Source of the DNA: DASUMP01 sp036277635
Lineage (GTDB): Bacteria > Actinomycetota > Acidimicrobiia > IMCC26256 > PALSA-610
Length of the DNA stretch: 12,881 nucleotides
Assembly: GCA_036277635.1 (NCBI GenBank)
Contig: DASUMP010000202.1
Span: 1-12,881, forward strand
Direction: 5' to 3'
The notes under the pieces were generated by a model. The model worked only from the letters and a program-made list of their open reading frames with translations, was not told the origin of the DNA and did not search any database. Below are positions 1 through 7,600 of this stretch, piece after piece; position 1 is the first letter of the stretch; every line of letters starts with the position of its first letter. Position numbers and translations under genes: made by a program.

Positions 1-330
1 CGCCACGGGGAGGCCGGTGTTGGTGGTGGGCGCGACCGATTCGGCAAACGCGATGTCGAAGCTCCATTCGGCATCGGAGTCGACGTGGGTGGGGAAGTCC
101 GACGCGGTGAACGTCACGGGCACCGACGGCTGGGTGACGACCGCGCCGAGAGGGTCGTCGAGGCGCCCGACGCAGTCCGTGTCGACGGTGACCGTGGCCG
201 CGCTCGCGGTGACGCCGGTGCCCACCACGAGGACGGCGGCGGCGAGCATCGTTGCGGCAACGACGGCGAACAGCCGCGGTAACCGCCGACGGGCGGTGCG
301 CCGAGGTCCGGCTGCGCGAACGTGATCCAT
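1..330 (-). CDS. Secreted protein of unknown function, N-terminal part (3' end outside window)
   Basis: This gene reads leftward from an ATG at 330-328 and is still open at position 1, so only 110 codons are visible. The N-terminus is a textbook secretion signal: a basic stretch rich in Arg at residues 10-19, a hydrophobic core at about 20-40 (LFAVVAATMLAAAVLVVG) and a small-residue cleavage region (TASAA) at about 41-45. The mature part starts TVTVDTDCVGRLDDPLG and reads like a beta-rich extracellular domain (many V, T, D), with one Cys near its start. A G-rich ribosome binding site (GGGGGGCG) lies about 4 bases before the ATG. Third codon positions are almost all G or C, as in the other genes here. 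I do not recognise the family. The gene diverges from the sAC-like cyclase gene across a 403-bp spacer. Its reality is well supported by signal peptide, RBS and codon bias; its function is unknown. Confidence 0.85.
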   Translation of the reverse strand, partial: MDHVRAAGPRRTARRRLPRLFAVVAATMLAAAVLVVGTGVTASAATVTVDTDCVGRLDDPLGAVVTQPSVPVTFTASDFPTHVDSDAEWSFDIAFAESVAPTTNTGLPVA

Positions 331-371
331 CGACGCCCCCCGACGTGCGTCCTGGCGCCGGTCGACTCCGA

Positions 372-407
372 AGCGTGTGCTCCAGCGTCAGCGTGTGCTC
401 CAGCGTC
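372..407. repeat. Perfect 18-bp tandem direct repeat (2 copies)
   Basis: The unit AGCGTGTGCTCCAGCGTC occurs twice head to tail (372-389 and 390-407) with no mismatch. Each unit itself contains AGCGT at both ends, so the pentamer AGCGT appears four times with start-to-start spacings of 12, 6 and 12 bases. The array lies 42-79 bases upstream of the start codon of the minus-strand secreted protein gene, just downstream of a possible -10 box. It could be an operator made of direct repeats, part of the 5' untranslated leader, or a recent duplication without function. Confidence 0.9.
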
Positions 408-410
408 GCC

Positions 411-416
411 AGGGTA
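411..416 (-). promoter_or_regulatory. Candidate -10 box for the secreted protein gene
   Basis: On the minus strand the sequence reads TACCCT, which fits the actinobacterial TANNNT pattern. A weak -35 candidate (TCGCAA, 434-439 on the minus strand) lies 17 bases further upstream. Transcription would start near position 404, giving a leader of about 75 bases that runs through the 18-bp tandem repeat. TANNNT hexamers are common by chance, so this is a tentative call. Confidence 0.3.
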
Positions 417-721
417 GTTCCGACCCCCGCCCGTTGCGACGGTCACGCGCCGCGGCGGGCACAGCTGTGGGGGTAGGCCGGATCCGAGGCGGCGCGTGTG
501 GCGTCGGAGACCTGCAGGGGCCGGAACGTGTCGACCATCACGGCGGTCTCTTCGGTGCGCGTCGCGTCGAGCGACTTCTCGGTCGTCGTTCGGCGAGCTC
601 GATGCCTTCCGGGACGCCGAGATCCGCGGCTGGGACCTCCCCGCGATGGCGAGGACTGCCCGTCGGGGCGCGCTGACCGGGCGGGCCGACCCTGACCGAC
701 GCACGCGCGAACGCGGCTGCG

Positions 722-733
722 TACGCTTCGGTC
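722..733 (+). promoter_or_regulatory. Leaderless-type -10 element directly before the cyclase start
   Basis: TACGCT at 722-727 is followed by exactly six bases and then the GTG start at 734. TANNNT-N6-RTG is the arrangement known for leaderless transcripts in actinobacteria, where transcription begins at or next to the first base of the start codon. No Shine-Dalgarno sequence is visible before 734, which agrees with leaderless translation. No good -35 hexamer is seen at the usual spacing; a CTGACC at 692-697 is about 24 bases away, which is too far. Confidence 0.5.
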
Positions 734-3700
734 GTGGGATCGGGGGCCGCGCCGGCCGCGGCGCGAAAGCGCGGGGGCTACCCGGTCGCCGTCGTCGGCC
801 CCGTCGAGCTGAGCGCCTTCGCGCCCCGGATCGGGGTCGAGTGGCTGGCGCAGGACCCGACCACGACGTGGCGGACCGCTGACGGCACGATCGGCTTCTT
901 CGACGTCTCGGGGTTCACGCGCCTCTCGGAGCGTCTCGCTCGGCTCGGAAAGCTCGGCAGCGAAGCGATCTCGGAGATCGTCGACGGGATCTACGAAGGG
1001 CTCATCGACCCCGTGCTCGCGTACGGCGGCGACGTCATCCAGTTCAGCGGCGACGCGATCCTCGTGCTCTTCACTGGCGACGATCATGCACGGCGCGGCG
1101 CGCTCGCGGCCGCGGCGATGCAGCGGTTCATCACCCGGTCGGGTCGCGTCGAGACGGAGCTGGGGGCTGTGCGCTTGCGCATGTCGGTGGGGATGCACAG
1201 CGGCGAGCTGCACTTCGTCCTGTTGGGCGCGGAGCACCGACACGTGCTGGCGTTCGGGCCCGGTGCGAGCGCGATGTGCGCGATGGAGAAGGTGGCCGAC
1301 GCGGGGGAGGTCCTGGTCAGCGACGCGATGGCCGCCGCACTCGACCCCCGCTGGCTCGGTGGCGCCCGTGACGGCGGTCGGCTGCTCCGGCGCGTCCCCG
1401 TACCGGACCTGACCGCGGCGGATGCGACGCATGGCGTCGCCGCGCCCGACGGTCCGGCAGCCGACTTCGTGGCGCCGTCGCTGCGCGTGGTGCTCGGGAG
1501 CGGCAGCTCGCATGGTGAGCACCGCCAGCTCGTCCTCGGCTTCGTCGGCGTGCGGGGCGTCGACCACGTGTTCGGGTCGTCCGGTGCCGATGAGGCGTCG
1601 GCGCGGCTGCGCACGCTCGCGTACGGGGTCGAGCGCGTCGCGGCCGATCTCGAGCTGACATGGGTGAGCGCCGACGCGCTGCCCGGCGGCTGCGACTTCT
1701 TCCTGGTCGCTGGCGCCCCGGCGATGCGCGAAGACGACGAGGACCGCATGCTCATCGCGATGCGGCGCATCCTCGCGATCGACAGCGGTCTCCGGACCGC
1801 TGCCGGCGTGAACCGCGGACGGATCTTCGTCGGCGACGTCGGTCATCCCCGCCGTCGGGTCTACGGCGTGACAGGAGATGCGGCGAACCTCGCCGCGCGC
1901 GTGATGGCCCACGCGCCCGACGGCCTGCTGCTCGCGACGCCTCCGGTGCTCGAGCGGACCCGTCTGCGCTTCGACGCCGAGCCGCTCCTGCCGTTCCGCG
2001 CGAAGGGCAAGGCGGCACCGGTCGAGACGATGAGCGTCGGCGACGCGCGCGGACGCCGCGACGCGCCGGACCGTCAGGAGCTCGTCGGCCGTGACGACGA
2101 GACCGACACACTGCTCCGCGCGGTCGTCGCATCGGACGGGGTGACGGTCGAGGTCGTCGGCGCGGCGGGCCTCGGCAAGACCCGCATCGTCGAGGAGGTC
2201 AGGCGGCGTGCCCCCGGGTCGGACGAGTGGCTGTGGCTGCGGGGCGAGCCGTACGCAGCGGCGGATGCGTACGCGCCGTTCCGGACCGCGCTGCGCGCGT
2301 CGCTCGGGCTCGCTGCGGGCGCAGATCCGGCGACCGTCGGTGCCGCGCTGCTCGCTCGCGCTCGCGCGGTCGCGCCCGAGATCGTGCCCTGGCTGCCGCT
2401 CCTCGCGCTCGTGGTGGACGGCGTGGTGGAGGCAACCGACGAGGTCCAGCGCCTCGCGCCGGAATTCGTTCGCGACCGGTTGCACGAGACGGTCACGACC
2501 TACGTGGCGGCCGCGTTGCCCGCGCGTGTGGTTGTCGCGGAGGACACGCACTGGTTCGACGAGGCGTCGCGCGCGCTGCTCGACCATCTCGCCGACGTCG
2601 ACCAACCCTGCCGGTTCGCCGTCGTGACGACCCGGCGACCCGAGGGTGCGTCGATCGCGGAGCGGGCGCCGTTCATCCGCATCGACCTCACGCCGCTCGA
2701 TCGTGCCGCCGCCACCCGGATCGCGATCTCCGCGGCCGAGGACGCCGGGATGAGCGACCACGACCTCGGTGTCCTGGTCGAGCGGGCGGGCGGCAACCCG
2801 CTGTTCCTCCGCGAGCTCGTCCTCGCGCGCCGGGCCGGCAGCGGGATGCCTGACTCGCTCGAACGCCTCCTCGCGTCGCGCGTCGACACCGTCGACCTCG
2901 GGTCCCGGACCGTCCTCCGCGACGCCTCGGTCGTCGGACCCGAGGTCGACCTCGCGCTCCTCGCCGAGGCGTGCGGCGACGATCGTGTCGTCGAGCCCGA
3001 CACCTGGCGGGCGTTGTCCGAGTTCGTGACGATCGACCGCGGGGCGATCCGCTTCCGCCACGAGCTCGTTCGCGTCGCTGCGTACGAGGGGCTGTCGTAC
3101 CGCCGCCGACGCGAGCTCCATGGGCGTGTCGGCGACGCGCTCGCCGCACGCGCGCAGACTCCGCCGGGCGCGCTCGCGCTCCACTTCGCCGAGGCCCAAC
3201 GTTGGCCCGAGGCGTGGCGGTGGTCGGTTGCCGCCGCGCGCGACGCCCAGTCGAAGGTGGCGTTGGTGGAGGCCATCGAGCACTTCGAGCGCGCGTTGCA
3301 CGCGGCCCGGCGGCTCGATCTCGCCGATGCCGACGTCGCGGTCGTCGGCGAATCGCTGGGTGACGCGGCGCTGCGCGTGGGCCGGCTCGAGGACGCCGTC
3401 GCCGCGTACCGGGTCACGGGCGCGAGAACAGACCTTCCTGCCGCGACGCGCGGGCGACTCATGCGGAAGGTGGGGGAGGTCCGAGAGCGCGAAGGACGCT
3501 ATCGGGAGTCGATCCGGTGGCTCCGTCGAGCGATGCGGATCCTCGACGGCTGCTCGGAACCCGAAGCGGAGACGGAGTCGGTCCGGGCGCAGCTTGCGTA
3601 CTCGGTGACGCGCCACTACCAGGGCCACTTCCGTGAGGCGCTCGAAGCAGCGCGCCCGGTCGTCAGCCGCGCGACGAGCATCGGGGACGCGAGAGCGGTC

Positions 3701-4549
3701 GCGCAGGCATATCTCCAGCTGGAGATGAACGCCGGGCGGCTCGGTCTCCCCGAGCGCGCCGATCACGAGGCGCGCGGCCTGGAGCTCTGGGAGCAGCTCG
3801 GCGACGATCTCGGGCTCGGCAATTTGTTGCTCAACGTCGCCGTCACCGCGCTGAACGCCGGGAACACCGCACGCGCGCTCGAGCTGAACGCTCGCGCCCG
3901 TGCCGCCTACGAGCGCGCGGGCGACGTGATCGGTGCCGGCATCGCCGTGAACAACCGTGCCGAGATCCTCACCGACCAAGGGCATTGGGACGAAGCGCGC
4001 GAGTGTCTGCTCGTCGCCCGGCGCATCATGCGGGCGGCGGGCTACCGCTTCGGAGTCGCGTTGACCACCAGCGGACTCAGCCGCCTCGAGCTGCGCGCGC
4101 ACCGCACCGAGGAGGCGCAGTCGTTGCTGGCCGAGGCGCTCGACGAGTTCCGAGCGCTCGGTTCGGACGACATGGTCCTCGACACTCGCGTGCGTGAGGT
4201 GGAGGTGCTGCTCTACACCGGGCGTGCCGAGCAGGCGCTGAGCTGTGCGCGCCAGGTGATCCGCGACCTGGACACGTTCGGGCCCTATCCGGTGGTGCCC
4301 ATCACGGCGCGCCGCTTTGCCGCCTACGCACTGCTGGCGCTCGGCGACGTCGCCTCGGCACGGATCGCGCTCGAAGATGCGCGGGAGCGAGCGGACCGCG
4401 AACACGCGCGCTACGAGAGCGCGCTGACCCGGCTCGCGCTCGCCGAGTGCGCGCACCGCGAGGGCGCGCCCGACGACGAGCCGCCGACGGTGGCGGCCCA
4501 GATCCTGGAAGGTCTCGGCGTCGTCGAGGTCCCCCCGATCCCCACCTGA
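734..4549 (+). CDS. Soluble-adenylyl-cyclase-like protein: tandem class III cyclase domains, AAA ATPase, TPR region
   Basis: A 1271-residue cytosolic signalling protein. Cyclase half 1 (about residues 50-205) has FFDVSGFTRLSE, with metal-binding D57, and GGDVIQFSGDAILVLF, with second metal Asp D107; it lacks the catalytic Asn/Arg (GPGASAMCAMEK at 175-186). Cyclase half 2 (about 265-430) lacks the first Asp (G272 in its place) but has VTGDAANLAAR with N385 and R389. The halves therefore look complementary, as in mammalian soluble adenylyl cyclase. An AAA_16/STAND-type ATPase follows from about 450: Walker A GAAGLGKT (476-483, K482) and Walker B VVVAED (599-604) followed by THWFD. From about 815 to the end the protein is alpha-helical and TPR-like. 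There is no signal peptide, membrane segment or C-terminal LuxR helix-turn-helix. The likely role is nucleotide cyclase signalling controlled by the ATPase/TPR sensor part. The GTG start is the only usual start codon after the in-frame stop at 674-676 and fits a leaderless promoter. Substrate is uncertain because base-recognition residues are changed. Confidence 0.93.
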   Translation: MGSGAAPAAARKRGGYPVAVVGPVELSAFAPRIGVEWLAQDPTTTWRTADGTIGFFDVSGFTRLSERLARLGKLGSEAISEIVDGIYEGLIDPVLAYGGDVIQFSGDAILVLFTGDDHARRGALAAAAMQRFITRSGRVETELGAVRLRMSVGMHSGELHFVLLGAEHRHVLAFGPGASAMCAMEKVADAGEVLVSDAMAAALDPRWLGGARDGGRLLRRVPVPDLTAADATHGVAAPDGPAADFVAPSLRVVLGSGSSHGEHRQLVLGFVGVRGVDHVFGSSGADEASARLRTLAYGVERVAADLELTWVSADALPGGCDFFLVAGAPAMREDDEDRMLIAMRRILAIDSGLRTAAGVNRGRIFVGDVGHPRRRVYGVTGDAANLAARVMAHAPDGLLLATPPVLERTRLRFDAEPLLPFRAKGKAAPVETMSVGDARGRRDAPDRQELVGRDDETDTLLRAVVASDGVTVEVVGAAGLGKTRIVEEVRRRAPGSDEWLWLRGEPYAAADAYAPFRTALRASLGLAAGADPATVGAALLARARAVAPEIVPWLPLLALVVDGVVEATDEVQRLAPEFVRDRLHETVTTYVAAALPARVVVAEDTHWFDEASRALLDHLADVDQPCRFAVVTTRRPEGASIAERAPFIRIDLTPLDRAAATRIAISAAEDAGMSDHDLGVLVERAGGNPLFLRELVLARRAGSGMPDSLERLLASRVDTVDLGSRTVLRDASVVGPEVDLALLAEACGDDRVVEPDTWRALSEFVTIDRGAIRFRHELVRVAAYEGLSYRRRRELHGRVGDALAARAQTPPGALALHFAEAQRWPEAWRWSVAAARDAQSKVALVEAIEHFERALHAARRLDLADADVAVVGESLGDAALRVGRLEDAVAAYRVTGARTDLPAATRGRLMRKVGEVREREGRYRESIRWLRRAMRILDGCSEPEAETESVRAQLAYSVTRHYQGHFREALEAARPVVSRATSIGDARAVAQAYLQLEMNAGRLGLPERADHEARGLELWEQLGDDLGLGNLLLNVAVTALNAGNTARALELNARARAAYERAGDVIGAGIAVNNRAEILTDQGHWDEARECLLVARRIMRAAGYRFGVALTTSGLSRLELRAHRTEEAQSLLAEALDEFRALGSDDMVLDTRVREVEVLLYTGRAEQALSCARQVIRDLDTFGPYPVVPITARRFAAYALLALGDVASARIALEDARERADREHARYESALTRLALAECAHREGAPDDEPPTVAAQILEGLGVVEVPPIPT

Positions 4550-4575
4550 CCGGTCCGTGACGCGCGGGTTACGCT
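4546..4575 (+). promoter_or_regulatory. Candidate promoter for the giant secreted protein gene
   Basis: A -35-like CTGACC (4546-4551) overlaps the stop codon of the cyclase gene. It is followed after an 18-base spacer by TACGCT (4570-4575), the same -10 hexamer found before the cyclase. Transcription would start near 4582 and give a leader of about 40 bases with a good ribosome binding site. If correct, the secreted protein gene can be transcribed independently of the cyclase gene, although read-through is also possible because no strong terminator lies between them. Confidence 0.4.
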
Positions 4576-4584
4576 CCGCGCGAC

Positions 4585-4603
4585 GGCTCCTGCGCCGGGA
4601 GCC
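4585..4603. other. Small hairpin in the leader of the giant secreted protein gene
   Basis: GGCTCC (4585-4590) and GGAGCC (4598-4603) can form a 6-bp stem with a 7-base loop. There is no T-run after it, so it is a poor intrinsic terminator for the cyclase gene. It ends six bases before the ribosome binding site and could affect translation initiation or mRNA stability. It may equally be chance in GC-rich sequence. Confidence 0.25.
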
Positions 4604-4609
4604 CGACGT

Positions 4610-4615
4610 GGGGAG
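4610..4615 (+). promoter_or_regulatory. Ribosome binding site that fixes the GTG start at 4622
   Basis: GGGGAG is followed by a six-base spacer and then GTG. This strong site, together with the signal peptide that begins immediately after it, decides the start of the giant secreted protein. Confidence 0.75.
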
Positions 4616-4621
4616 TCCACC

Positions 4622-7600
4622 GTGGGTTGGGTCGGAGTTCGGCGTGGGATCGCCACGTTTCTCGCAGGTGCCCTGACGAGCGCACTCGTCGTCGCACAAG
4701 GCGTCGTCACGGCGCCGCCCGCCGCCGCGGCGCCGGCCGTGCTCTCGACGCAGCGGGTCAACGTCGGCCCGGCAGGCGAGCAGCTCACCGATCCGTTCGC
4801 GATGACGAGCGGCTCGATCTCCGATGACGGACGCTTCGTGACCTTCGGTACCGGCACCGCGTTGGTGCCCGCGGACACCAACACGAACGTCGACATCTAC
4901 GTCCGCGATCTGGTCAACCAGACGACCGCACTCGCGTCGGCCGCGACCAACGGTTCCGTCGTCATGCTCGCCGGACGGAACGCGTACGACACCGTGATCA
5001 GCGGTGACGGTCGGTACGTCGCGTTCGTACACGAAGGCGCCCTCGTCGCAGGTGACGTGAACAACCACCTCGACGTCTATGTCCGGGACCGGGACACCGA
5101 CGGCGACGGGATCTTCGACGAATCGGGCGCGGTCGCCACGACGATCATGAGTCGCGCGGCGCAACCAGGCGGGGCCGTCGACATGAACACTGGCCGCAAC
5201 GCCGGCGCGGGCGCCCAGAGCGGCAGTGTCAACCGGAGGCACGGACTCGACATCAGCGCCGACGGCCGGTACGTCGCGTTCATCTCCGCCGCGAACGACC
5301 TGGTCCCCGGCGACACGAACAACCCCGGCGTACAGCAGTTCGACGTGTTCGTCCGCGACCGCGACACGGACGGAGACGGGCTCTACGACGAACCCGGTGC
5401 TCAGAAGACACTGCGCGTCAACGTGAGCCCCACGGGCGCGGAGTCGAACGCGAGCTCGACGGCAACTGGCGTGTTCGTCAGCGACGACGGCAGGTTCGTG
5501 GCGTTCGATTCGACCGCCACGAACCTCGATCCCGACGACACCGGGACCGCGCGGAGCGTCTACGTCCACGACCGCGACAAGGACGACGACGGGATCTACG
5601 ACGAGGCCGGCCCCGGCGAGATCGATACCCAGCTCCAGACGATCTCGGTCATCGACTTCACCGACATGAACGCTGATCTGACGGGGGCCGGTGGCTCGCA
5701 GCACTTCTCGATGAGTCCGAGCGGCAGGTACATCGCGTTCGGGACTGCGGCGACGAGCATCAATCCGTTCAACCCTGCTGGCGACCGTTGGATCTACGTC
5801 TACGACCGTGACGCGGACGGAAACGGCGTCATGGACGAGCGCTTCAGCGGCGCGATCTACTTCGTGACGGCCGGCGCCAACGCGCGTCATCCTCTTGTCA
5901 CCGACGCCGCGGTGGCCTACGTGGCCGAGAACTGGCACGCCGGCGGCGGTGCCGCCGTCATCGCGCAGATCTTCCCCCCCATCGGCGGGTCGCTCGCTGT
6001 CACCTTCGCCAGCGATGGGGGATCGGGCGGGACCGGCAACGCCGAGGAAATGCCACTGCTCGCCACCGAAGCGCCGCGCGTGCTGTACCGCGCGTCGATG
6101 CCCACGCTCGTCGACGGCGACACCAACGGGCAGAGCGACCTCTTCGTCACCGAGTTCGGCGAGCAGCCGGCGAACGTCGAGGTGACGCTGAGCGCCGACA
6201 CCACCTCCACGCCTCCGGGCGCGACGGCGGTCCCGATCAACGACATCCCGACTGAGACCATCCGAGACCTCGGGCTCGACGTCGCGTCGGCGCCGTCGGG
6301 GTTGCGTGCGCCGTCGGGCTTGCGTGCGCCGTCGGGATTGCGGGCGCCGTCGGGGTTGCGCGCGCCACTCGCGGAGTTCGCGCCGTCGGGGCTGCGCGCG
6401 CCATCGGGGTTGCGGGCGCCGTTGAGCCTGATCGAGGTCGACGTGCCGGGCGGTTGGCGCTCGCTGCTGGTCGACACGCCGTACGAGGGACTGCCGGTGC
6501 AGTCCGTCACGTTCGAGCAGGTGCTCCAGCTGTACGTGGGGGTTCCGGTCTCGCTGCCCGGAGGCCATCCGTTGCGGTCGCTCACGATGGGCGACATCGA
6601 CTTCGCGGCGAGCGCGCTCGTGAACATGAGTCCGGCCGCGCTCCAGCTCGGCGCGACGCCAGTACAGGCGCTCGAGTTCGCCGGTGGGCAGTCGTGGTGT
6701 GCACGCCTCGACACGCTCACCAGCGGCGCGCACACGTGCGCGTCGTTCGGTGTCACCAGCGTGACCACGCTGGTCGAGCTCGACCTCACGTCGAGCGCCG
6801 CTGTCGTGCTCGACGACCACCCGTCGCTGCGGCGTCCGCCGATCGTCCCGAACCTCGCCGACCTGCGCGCCGCGAGCGCGCCGGTGCTCGACGCGCGCCT
6901 CGACGAGCTCGGGCTCGGGGTCACTCGCCTCGGTGAGATCGGGTTGCCCGCAGCGGTCGCCGCTTCGAGTGCGCTCGGCGCCGTGGAGCTCGACGACGTC
7001 GCGGCCGGACGAGGCGGCACGCTCGACGGCCTCGTCGAGTGCAGCCTGTCGGGGTTCTCGTGCGCCGCTCCGACGACCCTCGCGCAGGCGAGCGCCGCCG
7101 GCGCGCTGAGCCCGTCCGCGCGGCTCGCCATGCTCGGTGCGGGGACGGGCGCCGTCGACCTCGACGACATCGCGACCGCGATCCCGGCTTCGATCGAGGT
7201 GAACGACGTCATCACGGGTTACCTCGAGAAGGTCGACTTCCCGTGGGAGAAGCTCGACCTCATCACCTCGGGGGTGCAGGAGTACGCCCCATCCGCCCCG
7301 GTGGTCCAGATCACGGCCGGCGTGTCGTTCCCGGCCAGCACGGGGTTCGTGCGTGGCACGGTCGAGGTCTCACTGCCGGCGGGATGGCGCTACGAGCGCG
7401 ACAGCGCCGAGCTGCACCTCGCCGGCGGCGCGTCGATCGGCGCGATCGATCCCGTCGTCACGTACTCGTCGTCGAGCACGCAGCTCGCCTTCACGGTGCC
7501 TGACGTCGACGCGGCGAGCGCGTACGAGATCGTGTTCGGGACGTTGCCGGGTCTCGAGCTCGGAACGCATGCCGCGACGGCGACCGCGAGCTTCGGTGGT

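Larger units (their letters stand above)
331..733. other. Divergent intergenic region with regulatory elements
   Basis: This 403-bp spacer separates the minus-strand secreted protein gene from the plus-strand cyclase gene. It holds an 18-bp perfect tandem duplication (372-407), a candidate minus-strand -10 box (411-416) and a leaderless-type promoter for the cyclase (722-733). The stretch 443-680 has no gene I can support. Short pieces in different frames look mildly protein-like, for example a 31-codon minus-strand frame at 443-538. None has a convincing RBS together with length, and the GC-rich composition produces such frames by chance. Decayed coding sequence cannot be excluded. Confidence 0.5.

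Noticed and set aside
4450..4549. LuxR-type helix-turn-helix at the end of the ATPase/TPR protein
   Set aside because: Many AAA-TPR regulators end in a LuxR HTH, but the last residues here (DEPPTVAAQILEGLGVVEV and following) show no such motif.
4585..4603. Intrinsic terminator after the cyclase gene
   Set aside because: The 6-bp hairpin has no following T-run and lies in the leader of the next gene, downstream of its candidate promoter.
6290..6433. CRISPR-like or non-coding tandem repeat array
   Set aside because: The 18-bp units are directly adjacent without spacers, in frame, and inside a long coding sequence. They are peptide-coding repeats.
443..6820. A minus-strand open frame of about 6.4 kb running antisense across the cyclase gene and into the giant secreted protein gene
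   Set aside because: Its translation is a low-complexity mix of Arg, His, Asp, Glu and Val with no domain. The opposite strand has clear domains over the same span. Long stop-free antisense frames are expected in very GC-rich genes.
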